Assembly (NCBI GenBank): GCA_037367405.1
Contig: JAZKJV010001867.1
Coordinates: 124,001-188,000 of the forward strand
Direction of reading: 5' to 3'
DNA length: 64,000 nucleotides
Origin: Ottelia alismoides
Taxonomy: Eukaryota > Streptophyta > Magnoliopsida > Alismatales > Hydrocharitaceae
In this document: in pieces, positions 63,101 through 64,000 of the stretch
Numbering within the stretch: the stretch's first letter is position 1
How the letters are laid out: every line of letters begins with the position of its first letter
Position numbers and translations under genes: made by a program
Notes under the pieces: model-generated
The model's database searches: none
What the model saw: only the letters and a program-made list of their open reading frames with translations
Told to the model about the DNA's origin: nothing

Positions 63101-63913
63101 AGATAAAACAAAAGACTAGTAAAGAGGGATGGGCATGTGCAAAGAAGGTTGTCTAATGCTCCAGTTGGTAGATGTGATAAGTTATAAAAGAGCTTGATAA
63201 AAGGGCTCAAAGAACTCCTCAAAAAAAGGGGCTCGAAGAATATTAAAGAAATATTGGAAGGGGATTATTGAAAATGATAGGATTTTTTGGATCTAAGTTA
63301 AGGTATGAACCAAATTAGATCTGTTTAGTAGTAAAGAATACATAAAGATTATCTACTTAAAGTGGAAAGAGGCTTGGTGGTTATTGTTGTAATAGATGGC
63401 CGGTAAGCTCAAAAAGTTAAGTGCACCGTACCCATCTTAATTGACAAGAAGTCCACAAGTTAATGCTTACATATAGCATAAGGTCCCCACATGGCGAAGG
63501 TTAAAAAAAACAAGGAACCTATACAAAGGTAGATGACCAGTATACTAAAAAGTTGCAAGAAGTAGACATCTTAAAGCTTAAATAAAGCATGTAGTACTTA
63601 TATAATGATGAAAAAAGAATATCAAGGGATTGAAAAATAGTTGACTACCTCAAACTCTTGTCTCTTTATTCCAGCTCCAAGACGTAGAATTTTCAGAAGT
63701 GCTTCAGACCTCTTAGCCAAAAATTCGTCGTAACTCAGCCCATCAGGAGGAGAAAGTTGAGCATGGGTCAAAACAACTACAGCTCTTCTCCAAATTCTTT
63801 TGCCAAAACTATCGGTTATTGCTCTAATGACCTGCCTATCTAAGTTATCAACTCGATAGGAATCCAAACGATCTACGTAGAGAAGAACATCAATAGTCTT
63901 GTTTAGAAGAAAC
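24030..63913 (-). CDS. TOC34: TOC34, chloroplast outer-envelope import GTPase (C-terminal four exons; gene continues beyond 64000)
   Basis: Toc34 is a tail-anchored GTPase of the chloroplast outer envelope that binds preprotein transit peptides and works with Toc159 and Toc75. Four exons, 63913-63649, 24560-24492, 24405-24244 and 24140-24030, join in frame to 201 codons ending in TAA. All introns that can be read have GT-AG borders. Family landmarks appear in order: [12 protein letters not shown] with the arginine of the dimer interface, [18 protein letters not shown]...[47 protein letters not shown], then a hydrophobic tail anchor ([17 protein letters not shown]) and a charged C-terminus. 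The P-loop and switch regions must lie on upstream exons outside the window. No stop or frameshift disturbs these exons, so the gene looks functional despite a 39-kb intron. Confidence 0.92.
24244..24405 (-). CDS. TOC34: TOC34 penultimate coding exon
   Basis: The acceptor is GAGTTCAG|GTT and the donor CTTTTCAG|GTATTT. The exon encodes 54 residues from [13 protein letters not shown] to IPLILAFQ. It covers the last helices of the GTPase domain, the [10 protein letters not shown] linker and the first half of the tail anchor. Both borders are phase 0. Confidence 0.92.
24492..24560 (-). CDS. TOC34: TOC34 69-bp exon with the ENSGRC motif
   Basis: The acceptor is CTTATAG|GAG and the donor GAGAAG|GTATCA. 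The exon encodes 23 residues, [19 protein letters not shown] onward to GEK. The ENSGRC segment is a Toc34/Toc33 signature near the guanine-binding region. This is the first exon downstream of the giant intron, and both borders are phase 0. Confidence 0.9.
24567..25142. other. intron sequence without recognised element
   Basis: No LTR, open frame of note or domain was recognised. This is probably the original intron or an old unclassified repeat. Confidence 0.4.
25278..25587 (+). repeat. 5' LTR of the intact copia element
   Basis: It starts TGTAGAACGGCC and ends GGTTCGATCA. A TATA box CTATATAAAG lies at 25429-25438, followed by a CT-rich stretch of TCTCTCGAT repeats in the probable transcribed part. 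Confidence 0.92.
25589..25600 (+). other. primer-binding site of the intact copia element
   Basis: TGGTATCAGAGC is complementary to the 3' end of initiator methionine tRNA and lies one base after the LTR. Confidence 0.9.
25601..26912 (+). other. long T-rich leader of the copia element
   Basis: About 1.3 kb separates the primer site from the gag start. It contains more than a dozen oligo-T runs of seven or more bases and no long open frame. Plant copia elements often have such leaders, with roles in packaging or translation that cannot be read from the sequence. Confidence 0.6.
26913..30893 (+). CDS. copia Gag-Pol polyprotein, intact
   Basis: The single 1326-residue frame starts [20 protein letters not shown]. 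Domains in order: Gag with CCHC zinc knuckle [14 protein letters not shown] (about residues 243-256); aspartic protease DSGATRH (about 295); GAG-pre-integrase and the HHCC zinc site (H..H about 430, CEHCLTGK about 460); integrase catalytic core with D of HSDICGP (about 491), D of RTDRGGEY (about 555) and E of NGVAERKNR (about 592); reverse transcriptase from about 840, with [31 protein letters not shown] and YVDDILLAG (about 1007); RNase H with [16 protein letters not shown] and [10 protein letters not shown] (about 1252), ending GLMGLRNV. All catalytic residues that I can identify are in place. Gag and Pol share one frame, as usual in plant copia elements. Confidence 0.95.
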   Translation: MTSKTIATEVGKIEYLNGTNYELWSRKIYYGLLHDSIHTIIDKPGPALSENPTVDEIWSREQWEKTDNRARSFMLTHMDLNLIRVFETCESAYELWTAVKEKYHSKSEVSVQLLLHKYNSCRMKESVSVLEHVNKMIVMAKDLAAVDCAIPERMQIATILGSLPPSFDMVATSLRMNGNIKSVTDLPAQLAIEQDLSKQRSKAEIFEVEEEEEANVVHAKKRLGPSKANFKGKSGKYPRGSCYGCGKYGHFKVNCPNKKKPGNSKVPENKGKKKMEFAAVVECNSVITDSDGWWIDSGATRHIAKTKEGLVDFKELSKGEQRIFMGNNTYLDVEGVGTYRLDLGDSIMVLNDVLYAPGIRRNLISVPVLLKKDFEVRFYNKRVSIGKNKKVYAMGKFVPEHDLFCLPVITSSESMNVSSDYSLCCLSDYDLWHMRLGHPGNSKMDQMIKANLLPKITGARTLPCEHCLTGKMTRKPFSTGIRSTELLGLIHSDICGPLSVSTHRNKEYFITFIDDYSKFSYVYLLGRKSEALEKFKRYKTEVETRLGKPIKTLRTDRGGEYTSKEFEDYCIQAGIRRQTTMPYTPQQNGVAERKNRTLMNAVRCILSHSGLSKKFWGEAVLTANYIQNRIPTKSVESTPYEIWNGRKPELGHLRKWGCVAHVLVPSQLRDKLDFRTLKCKFIGYSENSKGYRFFHEVKGLIESRDATFLEIHQEKEHEVEESDPLIVLQDNEDDLSIRQELEDDIDHPNVENEPIEHDDPLEEVGGPTQPTSIIGNKRPRTRPAWMEDYHFYGCEASCYTVDEDIADCTDPISFNEAMASSESESWSAAMRDELDSIERNGVWELCDLPEGRQSIGCKWVFKKKYRVDGTVDKYKARLVAKGYTQQAGIDFQETYSPVAKFASIRMILAIVAYMDLELFQMDVKTAFLNGELREEIYMRQPDGSQVEGQEKKVYKLRKSLYGLKQSSRQWYLKFHEKVIQFGFVSNKLDNCVYVMKSGSRFAIMSLYVDDILLAGNDIQLLNEIKQKLSNEFEMKDMGEASYVLGIQITRDRDSRTLSLSQERYLHTVLRRFGMQNSTPAPTPLVMGKRLSKSQCPGKGQKSLDVPYAQAVGSLMYAMMCTRPDLAYPVSLVSRYQSNPGPAHWEAVKRILRYLKGTVHLKLVYQAESLEVVGYSDADFGGDVDDRKSTSGYLFMFGGAAVSWGSKKQGCVSRHTQEAEYIACSMATTHAVWIRRFLENLSLELVKGPIEMYCDNQAAISLINSGANSSKGKHIEIQYHYIQDIVAKQEITVTYIPTSDMLADSLTKGIAAGTYIKHVGLMGLRNV
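31009..31017 (+). other. polypurine tract of the intact copia element
   Basis: AGTGGGAGA immediately precedes the 3' LTR at 31018. Confidence 0.8.
31018..31327 (+). repeat. 3' LTR of the intact copia element
   Basis: It is identical to 25278-25587 except for two substitutions. It is preceded by a (TA)n run at about 30944-30964. Confidence 0.92.
31333..31728 (+). repeat. rest of the 5' LTR of the old TGATGCAGCG-family element
   Basis: It continues the LTR cut at 25277. It includes the family's CTCCTATATAAAGGGA TATA box near 31490, a TCTCTC microsatellite, and the end phrase TTTGCATCA. Confidence 0.75.
31729..33085 (+). pseudogene. internal region of a non-autonomous LTR element, degenerate Pro/Ser/His-rich frames
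   Basis: After the primer site comes GCATGGCCTACAGAT, shared with 47177 onward in the related element. The region then has several overlapping Pro/Thr/Ser/His-rich open pieces (31880-32734) broken by stops, and a short frame at 32682-32906 encoding [20 protein letters not shown]. None matches a known gag, protease or reverse transcriptase. The sequence is C-rich on the plus strand. It is probably a degraded gag-like or non-coding filler of a LARD-type element. Confidence 0.4.
33086..33583 (+). repeat. diverged 3' LTR of the old TGATGCAGCG-family element
   Basis: GGAGCTCAATTAGG onward parallels the 5' LTR at 25165. CCTCCTATATACATGG replaces the TATA region, and the end is TTTGCAT near 33580. 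The first 20 or so bases of the LTR seem lost or altered, and no target duplication could be fixed. Confidence 0.6.
33584..34330. other. intron sequence, nothing recognised
   Basis: Short plus-strand frames (for example 33766-33957) have no identifiable domain. The stretch may be an old retroelement fragment. Confidence 0.4.
34420..34704 (-). pseudogene. LINE ORF2 C-terminal end
   Basis: Minus-strand translation gives [16 protein letters not shown] and [14 protein letters not shown], the typical last residues of plant L1 ORF2 after the zinc-binding region (compare WAIWLGGND and [11 protein letters not shown] in the LINE at 57451). A CT/GA microsatellite (34561-34594) has expanded within the frame. 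The piece is separated from the rest of the C-terminus by a solo LTR. Confidence 0.7.
34709..35160 (+). mobile_element. solo LTR, TGATGCAGCG family (452 bp)
   Basis: It begins TGATGCAGCGTAG and ends TTTGCATCA, with the family TATA box CCTCCTATATAAAGGGA near 34920. It is flanked by AAAAA at 34704-34708 and 35161-35165. It arose by recombination between LTRs of a full element inserted in the 3' part of the old LINE. Confidence 0.8.
35247..36649 (-). pseudogene. LINE ORF2 remnant: reverse transcriptase palm/thumb to zinc-binding region
   Basis: In minus-strand order: a broken FLFVLAT-like segment, [14 protein letters not shown] with the catalytic YADD at 36397-36384, then [33 protein letters not shown], and [17 protein letters not shown], all standard for plant L1 RT and thumb. 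This is followed by [14 protein letters not shown] and [22 protein letters not shown] segments (35961-35725) and the zinc-binding region (35678-35247). Several frameshifts separate the pieces. The RT part immediately upstream lies beyond the copia element at 36655-42271. Confidence 0.75.
36655..36796 (+). repeat. 5' LTR of the degenerate copia element
   Basis: It starts TGCTGAGATG and ends TTATCCCAACA. The TATA-like CTATATAAGAG lies near 36750. At 142 bp it is among the shorter copia LTRs. Confidence 0.9.
36797..36808 (+). other. primer-binding site of the degenerate copia element
   Basis: TGGTATCAGAAC directly abuts the LTR and matches the initiator-Met tRNA primer site except for one base (AGAGC to AGAAC). 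Confidence 0.8.
36809..37418 (+). other. leader of the degenerate copia element
   Basis: It is a C-rich leader with repeated CGCCGTCG phrases between the primer site and gag. A Pro/Arg-rich short frame (36914-37111) has no domain and is probably not coding. Confidence 0.5.
37419..38309 (+). pseudogene. copia Gag remnant
   Basis: The 296-codon frame starts [12 protein letters not shown]. It contains the copia Gag landmarks [24 protein letters not shown] and [12 protein letters not shown], and an RG-rich stretch near residues 218-240. The zinc knuckle reads [14 protein letters not shown], so its last cysteine is lost. The frame ends in a stop inside the Gag-protease linker and the next domain is in another frame. 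It belongs to the 36655-42271 element. Confidence 0.85.
38303..39663 (+). pseudogene. copia protease and integrase remnant
   Basis: The frame differs from Gag. [14 protein letters not shown] is the protease active site. [12 protein letters not shown] and [12 protein letters not shown] with CEACQLGK form the GAG-pre-integrase zinc site. [11 protein letters not shown] and [13 protein letters not shown] begin the integrase core. After 39244 the frame is lost. The segment with SQQNGVA, the region of the third catalytic residue, and the [15 protein letters not shown] C-terminal integrase segment can still be read with stops through 39663. Confidence 0.8.
39664..40977 (+). pseudogene. copia reverse transcriptase remnant
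   Basis: The third frame carries [54 protein letters not shown] and [13 protein letters not shown], followed by [10 protein letters not shown], all expected for a copia reverse transcriptase. Upstream is a Pro-rich spacer ([13 protein letters not shown]). The frame is cut after [15 protein letters not shown] by the solo LTR at 40978. The missing end resumes at 41458. Confidence 0.85.
40978..41457 (+). mobile_element. solo LTR, TGATGCAGCG family (480 bp), inside the copia element
   Basis: It begins TGATGCAGCGTG and ends TTTGCATCA. It is flanked by a perfect GAGAG duplication (40973-40977 and 41458-41462). The family TATA box CCTATATAAAGGG lies near 41218. It joins the copia reverse transcriptase to its RNase H domain when removed. 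Confidence 0.92.
41458..42125 (+). pseudogene. copia RNase H remnant
   Basis: [20 protein letters not shown] continues the reverse transcriptase/RNase H connection after the solo [37 protein letters not shown] and [13 protein letters not shown] follow, and the end is [10 protein letters not shown] with a stop. A stop near 41654 breaks the first part. The usual SSAEAEYRA motif reads SSAKSKYRA, so the RNase H acidic residue there is changed. Confidence 0.85.
42133..42271 (+). repeat. 3' LTR of the degenerate copia element
   Basis: It starts TGTTGAGATG and ends ATATCCCAACA. It differs from the 5' LTR by several substitutions and small indels, which agrees with the decay of the polyprotein. Confidence 0.9.
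42277..42826 (-). pseudogene. LINE ORF2 remnant: reverse transcriptase N-terminal motifs
   Basis: On the minus strand, [20 protein letters not shown] and EIVAD correspond to the QSAFIPGR...VTASEI segment of plant L1 reverse transcriptases. The following stretch, with frameshifts, carries the region of the first catalytic aspartate up to the copia insertion. The upstream half (42600-42826) matches the APGPDSF...FWD region with many stops. Confidence 0.65.
42835..44116. mobile_element. non-autonomous hAT-type element (1.28 kb) with internal tandem repeats
   Basis: It is flanked by a perfect 8-bp duplication CCCTGAAG (42827-42834 and 44117-44124). Removing the element plus one copy rejoins the LINE reading frame (GYFRG). 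The ends are dense in ATATCG motifs in both orientations; the outermost bases, CAATGTAGG and, inverted, CATATAAGG, form only a weak terminal repeat. No transposase frame is present. Confidence 0.7.
43131..43690. repeat. three tandem copies of a 183-bp unit inside the hAT-type element
   Basis: AAATTAGTTC recurs at 43135, 43318 and 43501, each time followed by ACCAAAAATCT..CTAAATTGTAGATCTAATTTT, a GTTAACA or GTTCACA phrase, and TCCAACTCCATTCATCCATA or close variants. A partial fourth copy begins at about 43683. Copies differ by scattered substitutions. Confidence 0.85.
44125..44305 (-). pseudogene. LINE ORF2 remnant: pre-RT linker
   Basis: Minus-strand translation gives [20 protein letters not shown], matching the [17 protein letters not shown] segment of the LINE at 57365-62570. 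ARAMTGYFR runs up to the hAT insertion. Upstream, LEEDRKL continues into the piece at 53548 across the LTR element. Confidence 0.75.
44311..44805 (+). repeat. 5' LTR of the TCAAG-flanked element
   Basis: It starts TGATACAGCG and ends TTTGCATCA, with TATA box CCTCCTATATAAAGGGA near 44551. Confidence 0.9.
44814..45129 (-). repeat. 3' LTR (left) of the young non-autonomous element
   Basis: It reads TGTTAGAAAATAAAC to CAAATACTCTAACA on the plus strand. A minus-strand TATA box GCTATATAAAG lies at about 45000-44990. Confidence 0.92.
45130..46838 (-). other. internal region of the young non-autonomous element
   Basis: The strand-sense interior has a leader with short frames (46828-46640), then a GC-rich block (about 46030-46480) whose minus-strand frames (165, 141 and 121 codons) are Arg/Ala/Pro-rich and unrecognised. 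An oligo-A/T-rich block (45640-45990) encodes a Lys-rich 178-codon frame, and last comes a copia-like 3' terminus. The GC-rich block contrasts with its surroundings and could be captured host sequence, but no gene could be identified. Confidence 0.4.
46839..46850 (-). other. primer-binding site of the young non-autonomous element
   Basis: The minus strand reads TGGTATCAGAGC, adjacent to the LTR end at 46851. This is a perfect initiator-Met tRNA primer site. Confidence 0.9.
46851..47166 (-). repeat. 5' LTR (right) of the young non-autonomous element
   Basis: I see no difference from 44814-45129 in a base-by-base comparison. Confidence 0.92.
47178..47790 (+). pseudogene. internal, gag-like frames of the TCAAG-flanked LTR element
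   Basis: After the primer site a frame starts [20 protein letters not shown] and stops at 47355. A second frame begins [16 protein letters not shown] at 47354 and continues through imperfect VQ.VSEE repeats into Pro-rich sequence. No zinc knuckle, protease or other retroviral domain is present. The MAYRS start is shared, in broken form, with the element at 31743. The right end is set by the approximate start of the inserted LINE. Confidence 0.45.
47792..47836 (+). repeat. three tandem 15-bp units near the LINE 5' end
   Basis: CTTCTTCGGCGGGGG is repeated; the third unit is incomplete at its end. In the ORF1 frame it encodes a Ser-Ser-Ala-Gly-Ala repeat. Confidence 0.7.
47840..49188 (+). pseudogene. 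LINE ORF1 (DUF4283-type) with one premature stop
   Basis: ORF1 proteins of plant L1 elements bind the LINE RNA. One frame is open from before 47800, is stopped by TGA at 48001-48003 just after [10 protein letters not shown], and continues in the same frame to TAA at 49186-49188. The part after the stop contains the C-terminal half of a DUF4283-like domain: [43 protein letters not shown] and [14 protein letters not shown] Ser/Pro-rich tail with acidic patches follows. No CCHC zinc knuckle is visible. Only the single TGA separates it from an intact protein. ORF2 begins 48 bases downstream. Confidence 0.7.
49237..52779 (+). CDS. LINE ORF2: endonuclease-reverse transcriptase, intact 1180 residues
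   Basis: ORF2 nicks target DNA and copies the LINE RNA onto it. Domains in order: apurinic-type endonuclease (residues 1-230) with [30 protein letters not shown] (about 140) and [10 protein letters not shown] (about 221); a linker with [14 protein letters not shown]; reverse transcriptase (about 440-800) with [58 protein letters not shown] and [10 protein letters not shown] (about 682); zinc-binding RVT region (about 1040-1130) with [13 protein letters not shown] and [18 protein letters not shown]; and the [13 protein letters not shown]-terminus. No stop interrupts it and all catalytic residues that can be judged are present. It could still supply activity in trans. Confidence 0.95.
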   Translation: MKLLSWNIRGLGDPCRRRALGSRLVDWDCDIALLQESKLGGIDDVLWRSLGAGPVDAFCSLDAIGSSGGAIVAWRSSNFSLSSSRIGRHSISVVLVHVATNLPLAFSCVYAPLCHIERRNLWEDLLADAAAFGDIPWILGGDFNVTLLSSDRPRGRGGRDPGSDDFWEFINHLALEDLVPADIKYTWRNNTSRSRLDRFLANSRWMDAFPLCSISSRPRSFSDHSPILWDSGESSRPRGIFRYEKSWLLEPNFKEVVRQHWSQTSFVGNAAHRFALKLSSLRRALVSFKFSTRQARMSVRNEAEATIIRLDRVENDRDLSPEELTERASAAQILSEDDRKRTIEWRQRSRIRWIKDGDANTAYFHRVASARKRANTITSIEIGDAIYQSDRDMSSALVNYFKNFFNRLPSSPWEWTAPGVTSLSSSDAATLSRPLSLDELKCATWDLNADASPGPDGFPIAFYKDFWDVISNDVLEVALEFCEGNHGFNRINRACMVLIPKTHGARRIEDFRPIAISNGIYLIIAKALARRLAPFLGSLISPCQAAFVQGRQISDCYALASSIIDGWHRNGTKGILWKIDFAKAYDSLDWRFLWSVLKSRGFPPLWISWIRRCVTTVSFSLSINGRPSGGLFQPRRGVRQGCPLAPLLFVLAADVLPRMIQRVTNAGLTRGCYMGDLHIPLLQYADDTLCFIEGDRPQYAGMATTVQLFCEMSGLRINENKSKFVPFALSPTDVGDCSSILGAVPGTLPLDYLGLPLSVGRTRLRDYQRVVEKVETRLAGWRSSLLSRGGRLVLLKYVLAAIPIYFLSTRGLPKGIRVRLEKYMRGFLWGKNASARRGIHLVAWDDIARPKCDGGLGVRRLEVIREAFLLKWALRLVSNDDGFLVRCLRTAAGNAFLSAFDGRPPDHSPLFWREAFGVFNRNRSLFRPSIGDGTSFRFWTSDWSGKGIFMNLFPRLFALARDKYASVGSCWNNGSWCPILVDSLSAQRILDFSSLMTLLLDAPTPSGGPDHFIWGEGSFSSRKAYSALLPIAVRTEAFLIDHCNLIWGLRLPERIGIFLWILRRGRLLTRDRMVSIFPNIPSLCGLCDSAVETADHLFFHCDRVRSIWDDVAWVNHSSMESFWDSLAAAANRPRSEKLIPFARIWSIWLGRNKAIFAGQRFYIENISIDANRFCMDWSSM
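52780..52940 (+). terminator. LINE 3' end with hairpin and A tail
   Basis: After the stop the 3' untranslated region ends AACTGGGGCGAACACCTAC, then GGGTGTCTCCCC. This can fold as GGGG...ACACC/GGTGT...CCCC (about 52888-52914) shortly before the A tail at 52927-52940. Such a hairpin may be the structure recognised by the LINE's own reverse transcriptase. Confidence 0.5.
53050..53542 (+). repeat. 3' LTR of the TCAAG-flanked element
   Basis: It begins TGATGCAGCGTG and ends TTTGCATCA. It has about 14 substitutions relative to 44311-44805, several at CpG sites. Confidence 0.9.
53548..54565 (-). pseudogene. LINE ORF2 remnant: endonuclease domain
   Basis: Minus-strand reading starts near 54565 with [17 protein letters not shown], continues with the KIDSWE, VIAWNGH and VTSVYG landmarks of the plant L1 endonuclease, then [20 protein letters not shown] (near 53800) and [15 protein letters not shown] (near 53580). 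Several stops interrupt it. It continues at 44305 across the LTR element. Confidence 0.75.
54590..56460 (-). pseudogene. LINE ORF1 remnant
   Basis: Two longer minus-strand pieces remain. 55437-54931 starts [18 protein letters not shown] and has a Ser/Asp/Gly-rich tail ([19 protein letters not shown]). 55944-55762 starts [15 protein letters not shown] and resembles the N-terminal part of a DUF4283 protein with a leucine-rich stretch ([18 protein letters not shown]). Their position immediately upstream of the endonuclease fits ORF1. The 5' limit near 56460 is a guess from the change to AT-rich sequence. Confidence 0.5.
56461..57364. other. intron sequence with a degenerate ~100-bp direct duplication
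   Basis: It is AT-rich on the left, with no domain in its short frames. CATACTTGCTCCTTCTC occurs at 57154 and 57255, and GACCCGGGCTCTGCAG at 57229 and 57325, showing a diverged tandem duplication of about 100 bp just before the LINE tail. Confidence 0.5.
57451..60860 (-). pseudogene. LINE ORF2 (endonuclease-reverse transcriptase) with stops
   Basis: The start ATG at 60860 gives [19 protein letters not shown]; an in-frame TAG at 60743-60741 cuts the endonuclease. A 656-codon open stretch (60737-58767) holds [80 protein letters not shown] and [13 protein letters not shown]. After a TAG at 58769 the same frame continues through [10 protein letters not shown], a TGA at 58376, and [21 protein letters not shown] frameshift precedes the zinc-binding end [18 protein letters not shown] and WAIWLGGND. 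At least the TGA after FF most likely replaces a tryptophan, as expected from C-to-T decay of methylated DNA. Confidence 0.85.
60857..62570 (-). pseudogene. LINE ORF1 with zinc knuckles, frame-broken
   Basis: Near 62520-62420 the minus strand encodes [14 protein letters not shown], a complete CX2CX4HX4C zinc knuckle, followed by [14 protein letters not shown], a second knuckle with its second cysteine replaced by tyrosine. Downstream comes a DUF4283-like stretch ([20 protein letters not shown]), a Gly/Arg-rich low-complexity region (61978-61289), and the end [20 protein letters not shown]...[13 protein letters not shown], then TGA. The stop overlaps the ORF2 start in ATGA. Knuckles before the DUF4283-like part is the order I recall for grass L1 ORF1 proteins. 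Several frameshifts disrupt it. Confidence 0.7.
62585..63100 (+). pseudogene. plus-strand LINE fragment (endonuclease to pre-RT)
   Basis: The open frame ending at 63099 includes [15 protein letters not shown], a frame-shifted stretch with [11 protein letters not shown] in another frame (near 62750), [38 protein letters not shown] and [19 protein letters not shown]. These match the endonuclease C-terminus and the following linker of plant L1 ORF2. The fragment is head to head with the minus-strand LINE and is truncated at both ends. Confidence 0.75.
63101..63648. other. TOC34 intron sequence next to the donor site, nothing recognised
   Basis: A/G-rich unique-looking sequence without repeats or frames of note, running up to the splice donor at 63648. 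Confidence 0.5.
63649..63913 (-). CDS. TOC34: TOC34 exon encoding the central GTPase region
   Basis: The acceptor is GATTGACAG|GTTT and the donor TTTGAG|GTAGTC. The exon is 265 bp: one base completing a split codon, then 88 residues from [17 protein letters not shown] to GIKRQEFE. It contains the DRLD...YRVD dimer-interface segment and the THAQ motif near the guanine pocket. The neighbouring intron to the right (63914-64000) leaves the window. Confidence 0.93.
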
Positions 63914-64000
63914 CTGTCAATCCATCATATTGGTTAGCATGAATCAACAAACAAAAAACCATGATATATAAAAACCACCATCTAATTCAACCAGCTAAAT

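Larger units (their letters stand above)
24561..63648 (-). other. TOC34: giant TOC34 intron (39,088 bp) filled with nested transposons
   Basis: The donor GTAGTC at 63648-63643 and the acceptor TTATAG at 24566-24561 flank exons whose products join directly in the Toc34 family (QEFE then EAGIPVA). All retrotransposons between 25143 and 63100 lie inside this intron. Sense-strand elements relative to TOC34 include the two minus-strand LINEs and the small minus-strand LTR element; the others are antisense. Confidence 0.88.

Overview
The window is nuclear DNA of a flowering plant. The evidence is a plant-type chloroplast import receptor gene with GT-AG introns, plant L1-type LINEs, Ty1/copia and Ty3/gypsy LTR retrotransposons with initiator-Met or Athila/Tat-like primer sites, and hAT-type elements with 8-bp target duplications. 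The very large repeat-filled intron, and one L1 whose zinc knuckle precedes a DUF4283-like region, recall monocots or early-diverging angiosperms. The species cannot be named from the sequence.

Right of about 24 kb the window is essentially one host gene. Four coding exons on the minus strand encode the C-terminal 201 residues of TOC34, the GTPase receptor of the chloroplast outer-envelope translocon. Three exons lie close together at 24030-24560 and the fourth is at 63649-63913. They are separated by an intron of 39,088 bp. The N-terminal exons lie beyond 64000.

That intron is a stack of nested insertions. An old minus-strand LINE (about 34331-56460) was cut by a solo LTR (34709-35160), a copia element (36655-42271), an hAT-type element (42835-44116) and a large LTR element (44311-53542). 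The copia element was cut by another solo LTR (40978-41457). The large LTR element carries a non-autonomous minus-strand LTR element (44814-47166), inserted exactly in its primer-binding site, and a plus-strand LINE with an intact 1180-residue ORF2 (49237-52779). To the left, an older member of the same TGATGCAGCG LTR family (25143-33583) has a young, intact copia element (25278-31327) inside its 5' LTR. To the right is another decayed minus-strand LINE (57365-62570) beside a plus-strand LINE fragment (62585-63100). Perfect target duplications (TCAAG, GTTAC, GAGAG, GGTAT, AAAAA, CCCTGAAG) establish most of the nesting.

Left of TOC34, 20870-22960 holds a decayed reverse transcriptase of an unusual family that seems to end in a restriction-like-endonuclease-type C-terminus. 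A 184-bp hAT MITE with a perfect 8-bp duplication is at 19914-20097. Most of 2883-18117 is one old minus-strand gypsy element of Athila/Tat type. It has multi-kilobase LTRs rich in CACGTG motifs, decayed gag/protease reading frames, no recognisable reverse transcriptase, and an array of hairpins next to polypurine-tract-like motifs. The first 2.6 kb has little that can be named, apart from a possible minus-strand promoter near position 500.
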